Assembly (NCBI GenBank): GCA_008508345.1
Contig: QNGE01002669.1
Coordinates: forward strand, 38,349-102,348
DNA from: Paragonimus westermani
Taxonomy: Eukaryota > Platyhelminthes > Trematoda > Plagiorchiida > Troglotrematidae
DNA length: 64,000 nucleotides
Direction of reading: 5' to 3'
The notes beneath the pieces are model-generated. The model made no database searches. It had not been told where the DNA came from and worked only from the letters and a program-made list of their open reading frames with translations. This document shows positions 22,101 to 31,899 of the stretch, piece after piece. Positions within the stretch are counted from its first letter, which is position 1, and each line of letters begins with the position of its first letter. The translations under genes were made by a program, and so were the position numbers.

Positions 22101-25100
22101 GTCATATTGACGAAATTAACCCGTATCTTAAATTGTTGACAGTTGGTTGTTTCGCGTATGTGTACCTACCGTATCGTGTATTTACAGTAGGATGAATTTT
22201 ATTATAATTTTGATACATTTGTACGTTCCAGTTAATTTTTATCTGTCTTACCGATGTTCTTACTTCAGTGAATGGGTGACTCATCAACCGATCAGGCATA
22301 CACTGTAACCAAACACAACTTCAAACCAAGCGTGTCTATTCCTGACTCTTAACGCACCGTTGATCACCAGGACCTCGGGATATATGCAAAGTGTGCATAT
22401 GCATACTAAATTGTGTAGTTCACGATTTTCTATTCAATAAATGTGCTAACTGACCATAACAACGTTCATATACACAATTTCATCATTTTTAGCCAATAGA
22501 CGCTTTAGTTTCAAAAATTTATTGAGTTCGAAAATGATTTCGGTTTTTACTTTCAGAAGGACGCCATTTTTCAAATGAACAGTTCAGTACTGTTTCAAAA
22601 GAAACGGCTCAACTTAGTTTTTTGCTCAAATAAATCAAAGGCCCTAGTGCAGTGAAGATGCACGATCAAACTATACTACTCATCAGTAGTAAGGCAGAGG
22701 CATGTAGCCAGACCTTGAAGTAACCACGGAAAACACAGGAAGGAACGCTGGAGTGCACTCTTATATGAACTGGTTCCTACCGTACAGAAACTTGGTACTA
22801 ACAATGGTAGAGCCCATGGATCACCGTTATTTGCAAATGAGTGTTTTTGTTTGTAGTGATGTTGAAGCCTATGCTCGTGTTTAGTTCTCGAATATGCACT
22901 CTTTGTGCAATCCACGTTCTTAGCTCACAATACAAAATTCCTCAGTTCCTCACGTCAGGATTAACATCGGTGGGACCGATCTTTCCGCTTGTCTGAAGTC
23001 GATGGCACAAATCCCAAACGTTGAAGGTAACGCAACAGCAGGGTTCGTTCAGGAGGTCGACAACTGATAAAGGACAGCATACAATAACAGCCACAGTGTC
23101 GGACGGACGGATTGACGACTGTAGCTTACATGCTAATCCAGCCCGCGTAGTTGCCTACGTTTAGCTGAACGCACATCATTTGTGGGCATACAGCCTGTAT
23201 AAAAGTAGGCGACCTCAACAGACCGTTTCTGGGAAAGGAATTTCACTTTGACGTTGAAATGGCTAAAGATAAACTATGATCACATTGTATGACATTCATA
23301 CCCAGCAATTGAATTTCTAAAGCAATGAAGCAAGCTGACTCCCGAAAGGTGATGCACGCACCACTCAGACAAATTGCAATGAATGGCATCTGGCTATTCG
23401 GATGTCTATCAAATTGGCGCGATAAAACAAAATCATCTGCGTCAGAGTCCAATTAACTGTCAGAAACAGGAGTAAATACTTGAGGGAGATATGGCTGGGA
23501 TGGATTTTTACATGGTTGGAATTCAAAAGTTAATGGACTTTGAAAACTGGATTTTGTTCGTCGTTCAAACCCACTCTCCATCCTACCGTGTTCATTCAGT
23601 CGATCTACTCGTGTGCGTGAACTACCCGCTCAGTTTACCGTTCACCAATTATACCCCCAGGTTACTTCTGGAGGAATTTTCAACTCTGGTGAGATTCTCA
23701 ACATATTAATCACGCTACACTAGTAGTTCTTATAAACGGTTCGTCTTCCCACTCAACATCCTATCTGAGTTAATCCTTCATTTTTGTTCTATATTTCTCT
23801 AAATGTATTTCCAAACCCTCGAATGGATTCAACTACGAGCATTAGTTTTTGCTCACCCAATCCAACTCTTTTTCCCTACTTAGCCCGAATTTCCCACAAA
23901 CTCGGTTTTCGTACTCATGGAGTAACTATGAAGCTGGAGCAACAGTCAGTCTTAAGTGAAATTGAATGTGATTGCTCAAAAAACGGTCTGTATAACGTGT
24001 TCCAATCAATAGTGTTGCCTATTTCAAGGTTGTTGAGTTGTCTGTCTTCCATTACTTGCAGAACAATCATTAATCTGGTTTACTGGTAACGTTTCACTTT
24101 TGAAGACGAGAAGCTTGTGAAAATAGGGATATTCTCTTCTCGAGGTGCACAGGACGTACTATTGACGTGTCTTGTTTGTAAGGAGAAAGTACGATGGCTC
24201 CTTGACCTGTCAGTTTGTTAAAGGGGAATTCGTGCACTAAATCCTCCCTTTGTTCAGATTTGTCACACTTCTATACATATTGTGAGTCAGATCAGCTTAA
24301 TTCCTGTACTCACTGAATGAATCTGAGGGCCAGAGTTGTCATGACGGAATGAAGCGATGCCGTTTGTATTGTTAGTGGGAACAGATAATCGTCTTTTAAT
24401 GCATTTTTTAATGGTAAGACTAATTATTTTTTAACTTCTCAAGCAGCTTTAGCTTACTGATTGGTAGACAGAGGTACGAGAACGGGTTTCTTTAATGTAG
24501 GTATTTTATGTTCCTGGTGCACTATACTATCCCAATGTACACATGAAGTGCCCCTATTTTTATCTTCCTTACTTCCTGCTTACCAGTCAGTTAGTGCTTG
24601 CTGATACCCACTAAAACTCTGGAACTTCTGCAACCTGGGAGATTTAAACAGCCGGATGAAATTCCGTCTCCCCAATTCAATCTGGCGCAAACCGAGCAGA
24701 AAATTATGTTATGTGCGTTTGTTTGTCGATACTAAGCAATTTATTCCTATCCTCCGTGCACCTGTTGGCAAAACCTGTTGTGCGCAGATTCAAGGTCAAC
24801 TTGCTTGATCAGATTTTTGATTACTTATGGAATTTTTCAGTTCCATTCCCCATTTCGAACGGCGTAGGTGTATACTGCTTGGTACTAAAGCCGAGCTAGA
24901 CCATCTTGCCATTTACTAAGCCCAATCTAATAATAATAACGGTTAATGTATAAGTTTTTATGGATGGAAACAGCTACCGGGAATGTCATCCCACTTTACG
25001 TAGGGATGTGTAGGTTGAAACAGATCAATTGCAAACCCCTCTTAATATACTGTTGAAATGTCTAAACTGTTTCCCATGACATGCTGAGTATGTTTGTTAT

Positions 25101-25755
25101 GCTAGCCAACTAATGGGGAAGGTTGAGTTTATTTACACAGGAAGCCTCTCCCTTTTCATTGTGTAGTTACATTTTTGTTAAAGTAAATACTCTGGAATGT
25201 TTATCTGAGAACGGTTGACATCTATCCTCGGTTGCTACCTATCCTACAAAGAAGGGAGTAAGAGTGAATCCGCCGACTGAAAATCGAACCTAACGTAGAA
25301 GAAAATACTTGATTCTGCAAAACTTAGCACCACTATTCAAAGTAGTTAAACCAGTATCCGGTATTCTAAGGAGTGTCACAATGACTGTTCCTAGAATGGT
25401 CGAGATAATCGTCTAAACCTTAAATGTGCACTCAGTCTGACGCACATAGACCGGACAATAGAGAGTTACCCATAGACAAATATGACCTAGCGATGCAGTC
25501 CACAGCGTCCCCATACATGCTGTTAAAATGATGAAACTCTGTTTAATTTGGATCCACGGTAGCTGAAATAACTTCGGCAATTGAAGCGAAGCACACAGGT
25601 TTGACAGGTTACAAAACGCATCTTCCGATGTAGGACTCAGAATATGCTCTTATCGATTAATCGGAGGCCCCCGGTTGTCAGCAGAAAAGGTCACTATTCC
25701 TTACTCATCAAGGCCGCATATCTGCCAAGTCTAATTCAATTGATCTGGTTCTTCC
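19156..25755. other. long stretch without recognisable features
   Basis: I find no gene, RNA or repeat family that I can support. The open frames are all under ~105 codons and show no motif. A short GTG-triplet run lies near 20956-20970. Spliced host exons could hide here, but none is evident by eye. Confidence 0.4.
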
Positions 25756-25849
25756 ATGAGAACAAGAGAAATTCCATCAAACACAGTGGTATGTTCTCCG
25801 ACTGATTCTTTTTCATCAGTGGTGCAATACAGGACTGCCTACTACCCCG

Positions 25850-26060
25850 TACACTTACTGATACCTTCTTCTGGCTACTGTCTCACACCTGGTGTACCTC
25901 AGGCGGTGGATCCTGCACTCATACAACATCAAGGGGTAGTGAGGAAGGATCGGGATCCGGTAAGTCCCACACAGCAAACGACCGTTTGTGGATGATGTTA
26001 CTCTAGTAGCACATTGTACCATAACTTTACAAAGAGATTCGATTATTAATCAGTTGTAAG
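25850..26060 (+). pseudogene. LINE reverse transcriptase scrap
   Basis: A GVPQ motif near 25885 (RT box 4 of non-LTR elements usually opens this way) is followed, in a different frame, by PFVDDVTLVAHCTITLQRDS near 25980-26040. This fits the catalytic F-x-DD box and the downstream L..DL segment of a CR1- or jockey-type LINE. The palindrome starts inside this scrap, at 26008. The intervening part is frameshifted and short. Confidence 0.5.
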
Positions 26061-26167
26061 ATATCCGCACCAAATGTAGTAAGAATGAAGTTGAATAGTT
26101 TGGGCGTCGTGTTTAACATGTTATTGATAAACAGATTGGGAATAACACAACGTTTCAAGCAAGTCAT

Positions 26168-26214
26168 AATACTCTACGTTTCAACCACCTCGGGTGGCCT
26201 TCCTCAGGAGTGTT
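26168..26214 (-). ncRNA. hammerhead-like motif, mirror copy
   Basis: This is the reverse-complement copy in the left palindrome arm. The core blocks CTGAGGA and GAAAC, stem I and stem II are the same as in the right arm. Differences between the arms lie just outside stem I. Confidence 0.55.
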
Positions 26215-26226
26215 GTAATCGATTAC

Positions 26227-26273
26227 AACACTCCTGAGGAAGGCCACCCGAGGTGGTTGAAACGTAGAGTATT
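26227..26273 (+). ncRNA. minimal hammerhead-ribozyme-like motif
   Basis: The conserved core blocks occur in the right order and spacing. CTGAGGA (26234-26240) fits CUGANGA. A stem II of CCACC/GGTGG closes a CGA loop, with weaker pairs below it. GAAAC follows at 26259-26263, then GTA (an allowed NUH cleavage triplet). Stem I pairs AACACTC (26227-26233) with GAGTATT (26267-26273), 6 of 7 pairs. Stem III would be only A-U and C-G with no loop. Such minimal hammerheads are described in the flanking repeats of Penelope-like elements and are thought to act as dimers. Activity is not shown by sequence alone. Confidence 0.6.
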
Positions 26274-26433
26274 ACAACTTGCTCGAAACGTTGTGTTATT
26301 CCCAATCTGTTTATCAATAACATGTTAAACACGACGCCCAAACTATTCAACTTCATTCGTACTACATTTGGTGCGGATATCTTACAACTGATTAATAATC
26401 GAATCTCTTTGTAAAGTTATCGTACAATGTGCT

Positions 26434-26434
26434 N
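26434..26434. other. single undetermined base
   Basis: One n occurs immediately after the palindrome, which marks an uncertain join or consensus base. Confidence 0.99.
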
Positions 26435-27560
26435 TTAACCTGAAGGAGATGACCATCTCAAGTCAGAACTCCAGGAGCACTTCGAAAAATTGTATTGGTG
26501 AGAGTAGATGGGAAGTGATGAAAAAATTCACCAACCTCAGGCCCATACACTCAAGTGTCTTGTCCATCGACGTTGGGCTCAATCGACACATCGGTTTGGC
26601 AGAAACGTTAATCACCTATATCTCATCGAAGGCATGAGATGCCTCCACGATGACGATCAAAACGAACGAAACAATGTACGAAACTTGCGTGAGCAACACG
26701 ATGAGGATCGGACACCGTAAGTGCGTCAAGAAGGTCTCTTAAACACGTTCCATACCCACTACTACAGACAATTAGTGTGCTTCAAATGGCAAGAAGGAGT
26801 CTGGAAAAGGGAAGTCTTGGATACCACGGATAATTCAGGTTTGCTTGCTTTGTTCATTGAGAGGTGCTTGCGGCGGCTGAGACGTGTGTGCAAGATCTTC
26901 AAAGACATGCTATACGGTGAGATAGCTGATGGCTTCACACTCTACGGAATATCACCATTGTGCTACAAAATATATGCACAAGTGATATGAAGACTGATGA
27001 TATTTATATTAAGTCCAGGAATGCAGAAGTAGCGAGCTGAGGCGTATAAAGATGCGTATAAAGATGGGAGTGCTGGAGAGTGACCGGCAGGGAGTGTAAG
27101 CTTCGGAAATCAACACTGACAGAAGTAACAGCCAACGCTGTGCTGATATTGTGATGAATGACCAAATCGGAGGCGCGATTGTCCAAACACTGGATTGAAT
27201 ATCTAGACGCGGTGGTGAGATATGTCAAAGGCCCACAGTGAGTAGATTGAAGGCAACACGGGCGACCGGACAAGCCATCGCGCAACGAAATCTGACGAAC
27301 GGAGGAGGAATGAGAGGCGAAAAATCAATGCGAGAAGACGTCACTCACACACAAACCAGGCGGAAGTGCACACGATGTGTGTGGAAACCGCCGCTGTGTT
27401 GTGGACTGGAATTCCGGCTCATAAACGCGAGCGCACGCGTTGCGTTAGAGTGAGCGAGCTGGACAATAAAGAATGTGCTTTACTGAGCGGCTTTTTGTTA
27501 CAATGTGTCGCAACCAGATCAAAGCCGACCTTTTCAAGAATGGATTGCGCAGCCACAACA
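26435..27560. other. unassigned, partly GC-rich DNA
   Basis: 27230-27500 is GC-richer and has an AATAAA signal near 27468. It weakly resembles 17.8 kb and might be a solo LTR. No coding motif is recognisable in the plus-strand frames at 26449-26990. Confidence 0.3.
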
Positions 27561-27562
27561 GT

Positions 27563-27657
27563 ATTGTCAACACCCCTGAGGAAGGCCACCCGAGGTGGTT
27601 GAAACGTAGAGTATTACAACTTGCTCGTAACGTTGTGTTATTCCCAATCTGTTTATC
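27563..27657 (+). repeat. third copy of the palindrome's inner unit
   Basis: This ~95 bp block matches the right-arm unit from the hammerhead-like core through CCCAATCTG and GTTTATCAA, with few differences. It is a single, non-inverted copy. The shared right boundary at GTTTATCAA suggests a real element end. Confidence 0.85.
27569..27615 (+). ncRNA. hammerhead-like motif, weaker copy
   Basis: CTGAGGA (27576-27582), the same stem II, and GAAACGTA (27601-27608) are intact. Stem I is weaker, AACACCC against GAGTATT, with two mismatches. Confidence 0.5.
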
Positions 27658-28126
27658 AAATCAGGCTATGATTAAAGAAGCCACTTTATTCAGGCCGAAG
27701 AAATGTGACAGGATGAAAAATCTATGAAGACATGTGAGGCATATGGTGTCCTAAAAATACCATCAAGTCGAAAGGCTGAAAGACAATTACCAAGACTATG
27801 AGTCAAGACTGCAGAACAACCGGTTAACGTGGCGGATCAAAGTTAAATGGGTGAAAACCTATTGAAAGTTACTCCGGGAGTGTCTGAAAACTTCTACTCA
27901 CTATGACTGATAAAATTGTATTCATTGGAAAAAACGCTTTTTGTGAAGAGGAACTGGGTTGTGAACAAGAAAAACTAGGTAACTAAGACGGTCATACAGA
28001 CAGTCTTTTAAAAGTGGTTTTAGGTAAACCGGCTTGGGAATCTGCTCGAAAGTGATAGCTGCGACCAAATGTGATTAATGTTCACTCAGATTAATAGTAT
28101 GCGTTAGTAATCCGAGCCAGCAGGTG

Positions 28127-28127
<1 letters not shown>

Positions 28128-28158
<31 letters not shown>
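28128..28158. repeat. (TA)n microsatellite
   Basis: A 31-base alternating TA run is seen directly. Confidence 0.98.
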
Positions 28159-28161
<3 letters not shown>

Positions 28162-28189
28162 TGTAAAAGACGAGCACCGCGTGACGGAC

Positions 28190-30060
28190 ATTTATTGTCA
28201 CGTTCCAAATCCACAGTAGGATTCGTTGTCAAACGAAATGATGATGGGAAATTACACGTACGTTACCGGCTTGAGAGCTTATTTGTCTGTCTATCACTGG
28301 TCTTCGTCGTATGTGTGTGACCAAGGGTTGTCGTGAGCATCGAGGTCGATGTGCCTATTGAAAGCATCGTGAGAGAAGATCGACTCAATAACTACATGTT
28401 TCTGCTTCCCTTTTGCTAATCCGATCACCTTGGCCTCCTCTTCCTGTTTGACCTCATGGCCTGTGGTCATATAGTTTCCGACCGTGTGACTTCTGGTCCG
28501 CCCGTCCCAGCGCTAAGTGGTGTTCGTGTAAACGTGTCTTCAACTGTTTACCAGTTTTGCCTACATAAACTTGATAACAATCTTAACGGGGAATAGAGTA
28601 GATTGCACCCGCTGGTTCATACGTTTCAACTGAATCTTCGATTTTGACTTCGGATTTTCCCAGGATACGCTCAGTCGCCTCCGAGACTGTGTTTATGTGT
28701 GCAATTAGAAACAACAGTCGATCGGGTCCTGGTGTACGCGCTTATGAAAGATCTAGGGTAACTGTTTGAGATGAATAATTCATAGAAGTGTTCCTTGTCC
28801 CTTTTCTGTGGTTCATGAGTATTGCAGTGGATGGCGACTTGGCGAAGTTAGGTATGTACACAACTCTTTTTCAGTGTGAGCAGATGGTTGTTATTGAACG
28901 CCGGTATAATGTCGGTGGTTGGTGGTTTGCGGGATATGATCGTCTGTATGATTTCACGAGATTGTTTCGATATTAGTACATTCAAGAATGGTATTGATGC
29001 GTCGGTTCCGACTTCCCTGGTGAATTGAAGTTCCGGTAATAAATTATTGATGATCACATGGATACTGTCGGCCTCCGCACACTTGATGATAATCCAGGGA
29101 TGATGATGATAATGATGTAATCCAGGGATCCCAGTCACAATGTTAGACAGTATTTCTGAATCGCAGTTCCTTCAAAGAATTGCATAACGACTTCTGCAAG
29201 CGGTCCTGATGGTGGCGACCCGGATGATTTCCCGTGTTACTGATTGTATATTGTATCTTTAAATTATGAATAGGTTTCTGTGTAAAGTTGTGTTTTATCC
29301 ACGACCTCGACTATAGAAAGCATGGTGTGTTCTTGCTATATTGTACACTATGCCGCAGCATAGCGGCCAGTGCGTTTGATGTTAGTTTGTTTAATATGCA
29401 AGTGAACAGCGAACGAACGAAGACCGATACCGTTACTTCCTTCTTTAGTTTCGAACATTCTACCTTGTAGAAGATATTGAGGGCACTGCATTTATATAAA
29501 GGACTGCGTTTAAGTACCGGTTAAATTAGGCTGAAAAGGAGTCTTTCCACCTTATGAATCAGAGCTGCCTTGGTTGACACGGTTGGTCTCAGGGCTTCGT
29601 GAATTTTAGATAGTCCGTAGAATCTCTGAGTGGGATTCTCGGTGGGTTTGAGTTCTTTCGGGACACTGTCACTCATTTTTTTGAGGATCCGTAGTTTTCT
29701 ATTTAATGTATTCCCTAAAGTTTTGACTAGCCCTTGTTTCCCGTGCAGTTTAGTGTAGACGGTTGAATCATTGGACAACCCTTGAGCTTTTGACTCATAT
29801 TCACTTTTGTTTAGTATGACAAGAGGATTGCCATTGTCAGATGGTTGGACAACGGTATTTTTTTATCACTCACTAACAATTTCATGGCGGATTTATCTTT
29901 AATACTAAAGCCTTTGGTTTTTGTGATCTGGCCATACCGGTCGCTACTACCCTAACCTGTTGGTGGTTATCGTCATCCAATAGATGTCCTTTTAACCTGG
30001 CTTCAAATGACGACGAGGTCGGCAATCGGAGCGATTCTGATGTTAAGATTAAGGCCTTTT
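28190..30060 (-). mobile_element. Penelope-like element relic B, GIY-YIG motif intact
   Basis: Minus-strand order: an N-terminal segment with VVQPSDNGNPLVILNKSEYE (about 29770-29860), then frame 29521-29778 with FYGLSKIHEALRPTVS, which is the RT finger motif of Penelope-like proteins. Frame 28848-29138 carries IPFLNVLIS and the following basic linker. The RT palm between them, including the catalytic box, is missing or unreadable. The endonuclease module is the best kept: YVGKTGKQLKTRLHEH at 28522-28569 keeps the Gly, Arg and His/Glu-containing pattern of GIY-YIG nucleases. Its wording differs from the other six relics, so it is probably a separate lineage. A short ATG-rich duplication interrupts coding near 29100. 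The element is broken by stops and by an internal deletion. Confidence 0.75.
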
Positions 30061-31235
30061 GGGATGGTCGCTCTCTCGCCGTTTGTCAGTTGGCGATTGG
30101 ATAGGTTGTAGATCCGCTCAGTTGTGGATTGTGTTTAGCGATATGTCTGTTCAAACTGTGAGTTCACATTCGTCCTTTCCTTGAAGCGATTGTGGTTGTT
30201 TGCAGTTGCTTATCCTTCTAGCACTGAGCGTTACCGTTTCCCTTAAGAGATTGTTGCATCCGACGATATGAATGAAGTCTTCTGTGAGTGTCGCTTACTA
30301 ATTGCTGTCTTGTTTGGATGGTGTGGTGATGTGCAACCGGGCATTTTCGGATGAAAGTAGCATCTTTGGAGAAAGAGAGGTGCAAACGCTATGAAACATA
30401 TTCTGTGATTAAGTCTTCAGTCAGTCACTTTCACAATCGCATTACTGCACCACTTCATCCGGAGGCGACCACCGTCAGAACTGCACGCCACATGGTGTTC
30501 ACTGAATTGTATCGATCGTAAAACAGAGTTAACGTCAACTGTATTTGTATGGCCCACAAAGCGACACACGGACGCGTGCACGCAAACGCGCAGTTTGAAA
30601 GTGTCTATCGAAAAGTACACAGTACACCCTGCCACACACTGACACTTGTGTATGACATCAAAACACTTTTCATAATGCCAATCACTCCTCGATTTGATGA
30701 AACACCTAGCAGAGACTGTTAAGACCGGAGAAGTGCATTGTTAATGAGTGAGAGATGTTTACCGTAAATCCTAAATTGTATGGAGGTTCAGGTGTGTGTA
30801 CTTGGTTGCTAAAGTGTGAGGTTTTAATTGGGGTCTAAACCAGCGAAAGTACAAGTTTGCCTCACTGACCATTAAAAACCCACAAGCAGAAAATGTTGGT
30901 GGTCTTGTATGCAACCCCCGTCCATCACAAATAACCGGAGTCTCAATGAGAAGTTCATATTGGCGTAATCGTACAACACAGGGTAGGTGAACTAACAGTC
31001 ATTTGAGCATAACTGGCAACGAGCATTCAACCTTCTGAAATGTCATCACGTTATAATGATTGCATTTTTGAGTCATCTATCTTAGGTCATTTAAGACTAT
31101 TAAGCCAGATATCTGTGATGTCGTCATTTTCACAGCATACAGGTTAGTAAAATATGCGCAAACCAATCTACTTAGTAGCTTCAAGTTGAATATCACTCAT
31201 TTGGTCACAGCTATCATATTCGGATAAGCTTTTCA
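30061..31235. other. unassigned DNA
   Basis: No motif or repeat recognised. It lies between two divergent Penelope relics. Confidence 0.4.
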
Positions 31236-31320
31236 GTTAACCCACCTCGAAAGGAAGCACTAGAATCGAGTTTCACTTTTGTTACAGTTTATCAACAGTG
31301 GCCTCAGTTCTAGACCCGGT
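31236..31320 (-). repeat. SINE copy 2 (fragment)
   Basis: The minus strand has GTGAAACTCGATTCTAGTGC and CTTCCTTTCGAGG, matching the body of the SINE family. It runs head-to-head into the next copy, sharing the promoter-like region. Confidence 0.6.
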
Positions 31321-31495
31321 CATGGCAAGGGTATGCACTACTAACGGGCTCCAACAAGACCGAAACTCGACCCTGGTGTTTTTATAGAAACAGGCTGGTT
31401 GGAATGTTCAGTTGAATGCAAAGACTGCGACAGAATATAAGCGAACATCCACTTGAAATTAACCAAACCTCCAGCACTCATCAGCAATCTCCCTT
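31297..31495 (+). repeat. SINE copy 3
   Basis: It starts with a B-box-like CAGTTCTAGACCCGGTC, then GGCAAGGGTATGCACTACT, GAAACTCGACC, a GAAACAGGCTGGTTGG block and GAAATTAACCAAACCTCC. It ends at CATCAGCAATCT. Block order equals that of the other copies. Confidence 0.7.
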
Positions 31496-31899
31496 TTATA
31501 GAAAAGATGAACGCGAGTTACCCTCAAACATGAAGTAATGCAGTTCTCTCTTCACGACGAAGGTTCACGTGTAGCACGAATGGGCCAACTGGTTGGATGC
31601 ATATATGGCAATACTACACAGAGATTAACGTGGCAAAAAGTGAGTGAATCCAATCATCGTATTGAAAGAACTTCGACGGTATCAGAGGTTTGATACGAAG
31701 CTTGCCGAAATCGGAAGAAGAATTCGCTTCCGGACTCAGTGCATGGACAACAATCGGTATCCGAAACACTACTAGAGAATCTTGAAACGTAATCGTATCA
31801 ATCCGGCAGCTGTTGCTCATAGTCGTCATGCTAACAGCGAGCGGGGCACCATAGTAAAAAATGTTCAAGAGATGGAGCGGAAGTAAGCCCAGTGTGAAG

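Larger units (their letters stand above)
26008..26433. repeat. spacerless 426 bp palindrome
   Basis: Two ~213 bp arms meet at 26220/26221 with no loop (TGTTGTAATC then GATTACAACA). I counted about five mismatches, so arms are ~98% alike. From the centre outward each arm contains a ~100 bp unit with a hammerhead-like motif, ending at GTTTATCAA, then a LINE RT scrap. The single undetermined base at 26434 sits exactly at the right end. Confidence 0.92.
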
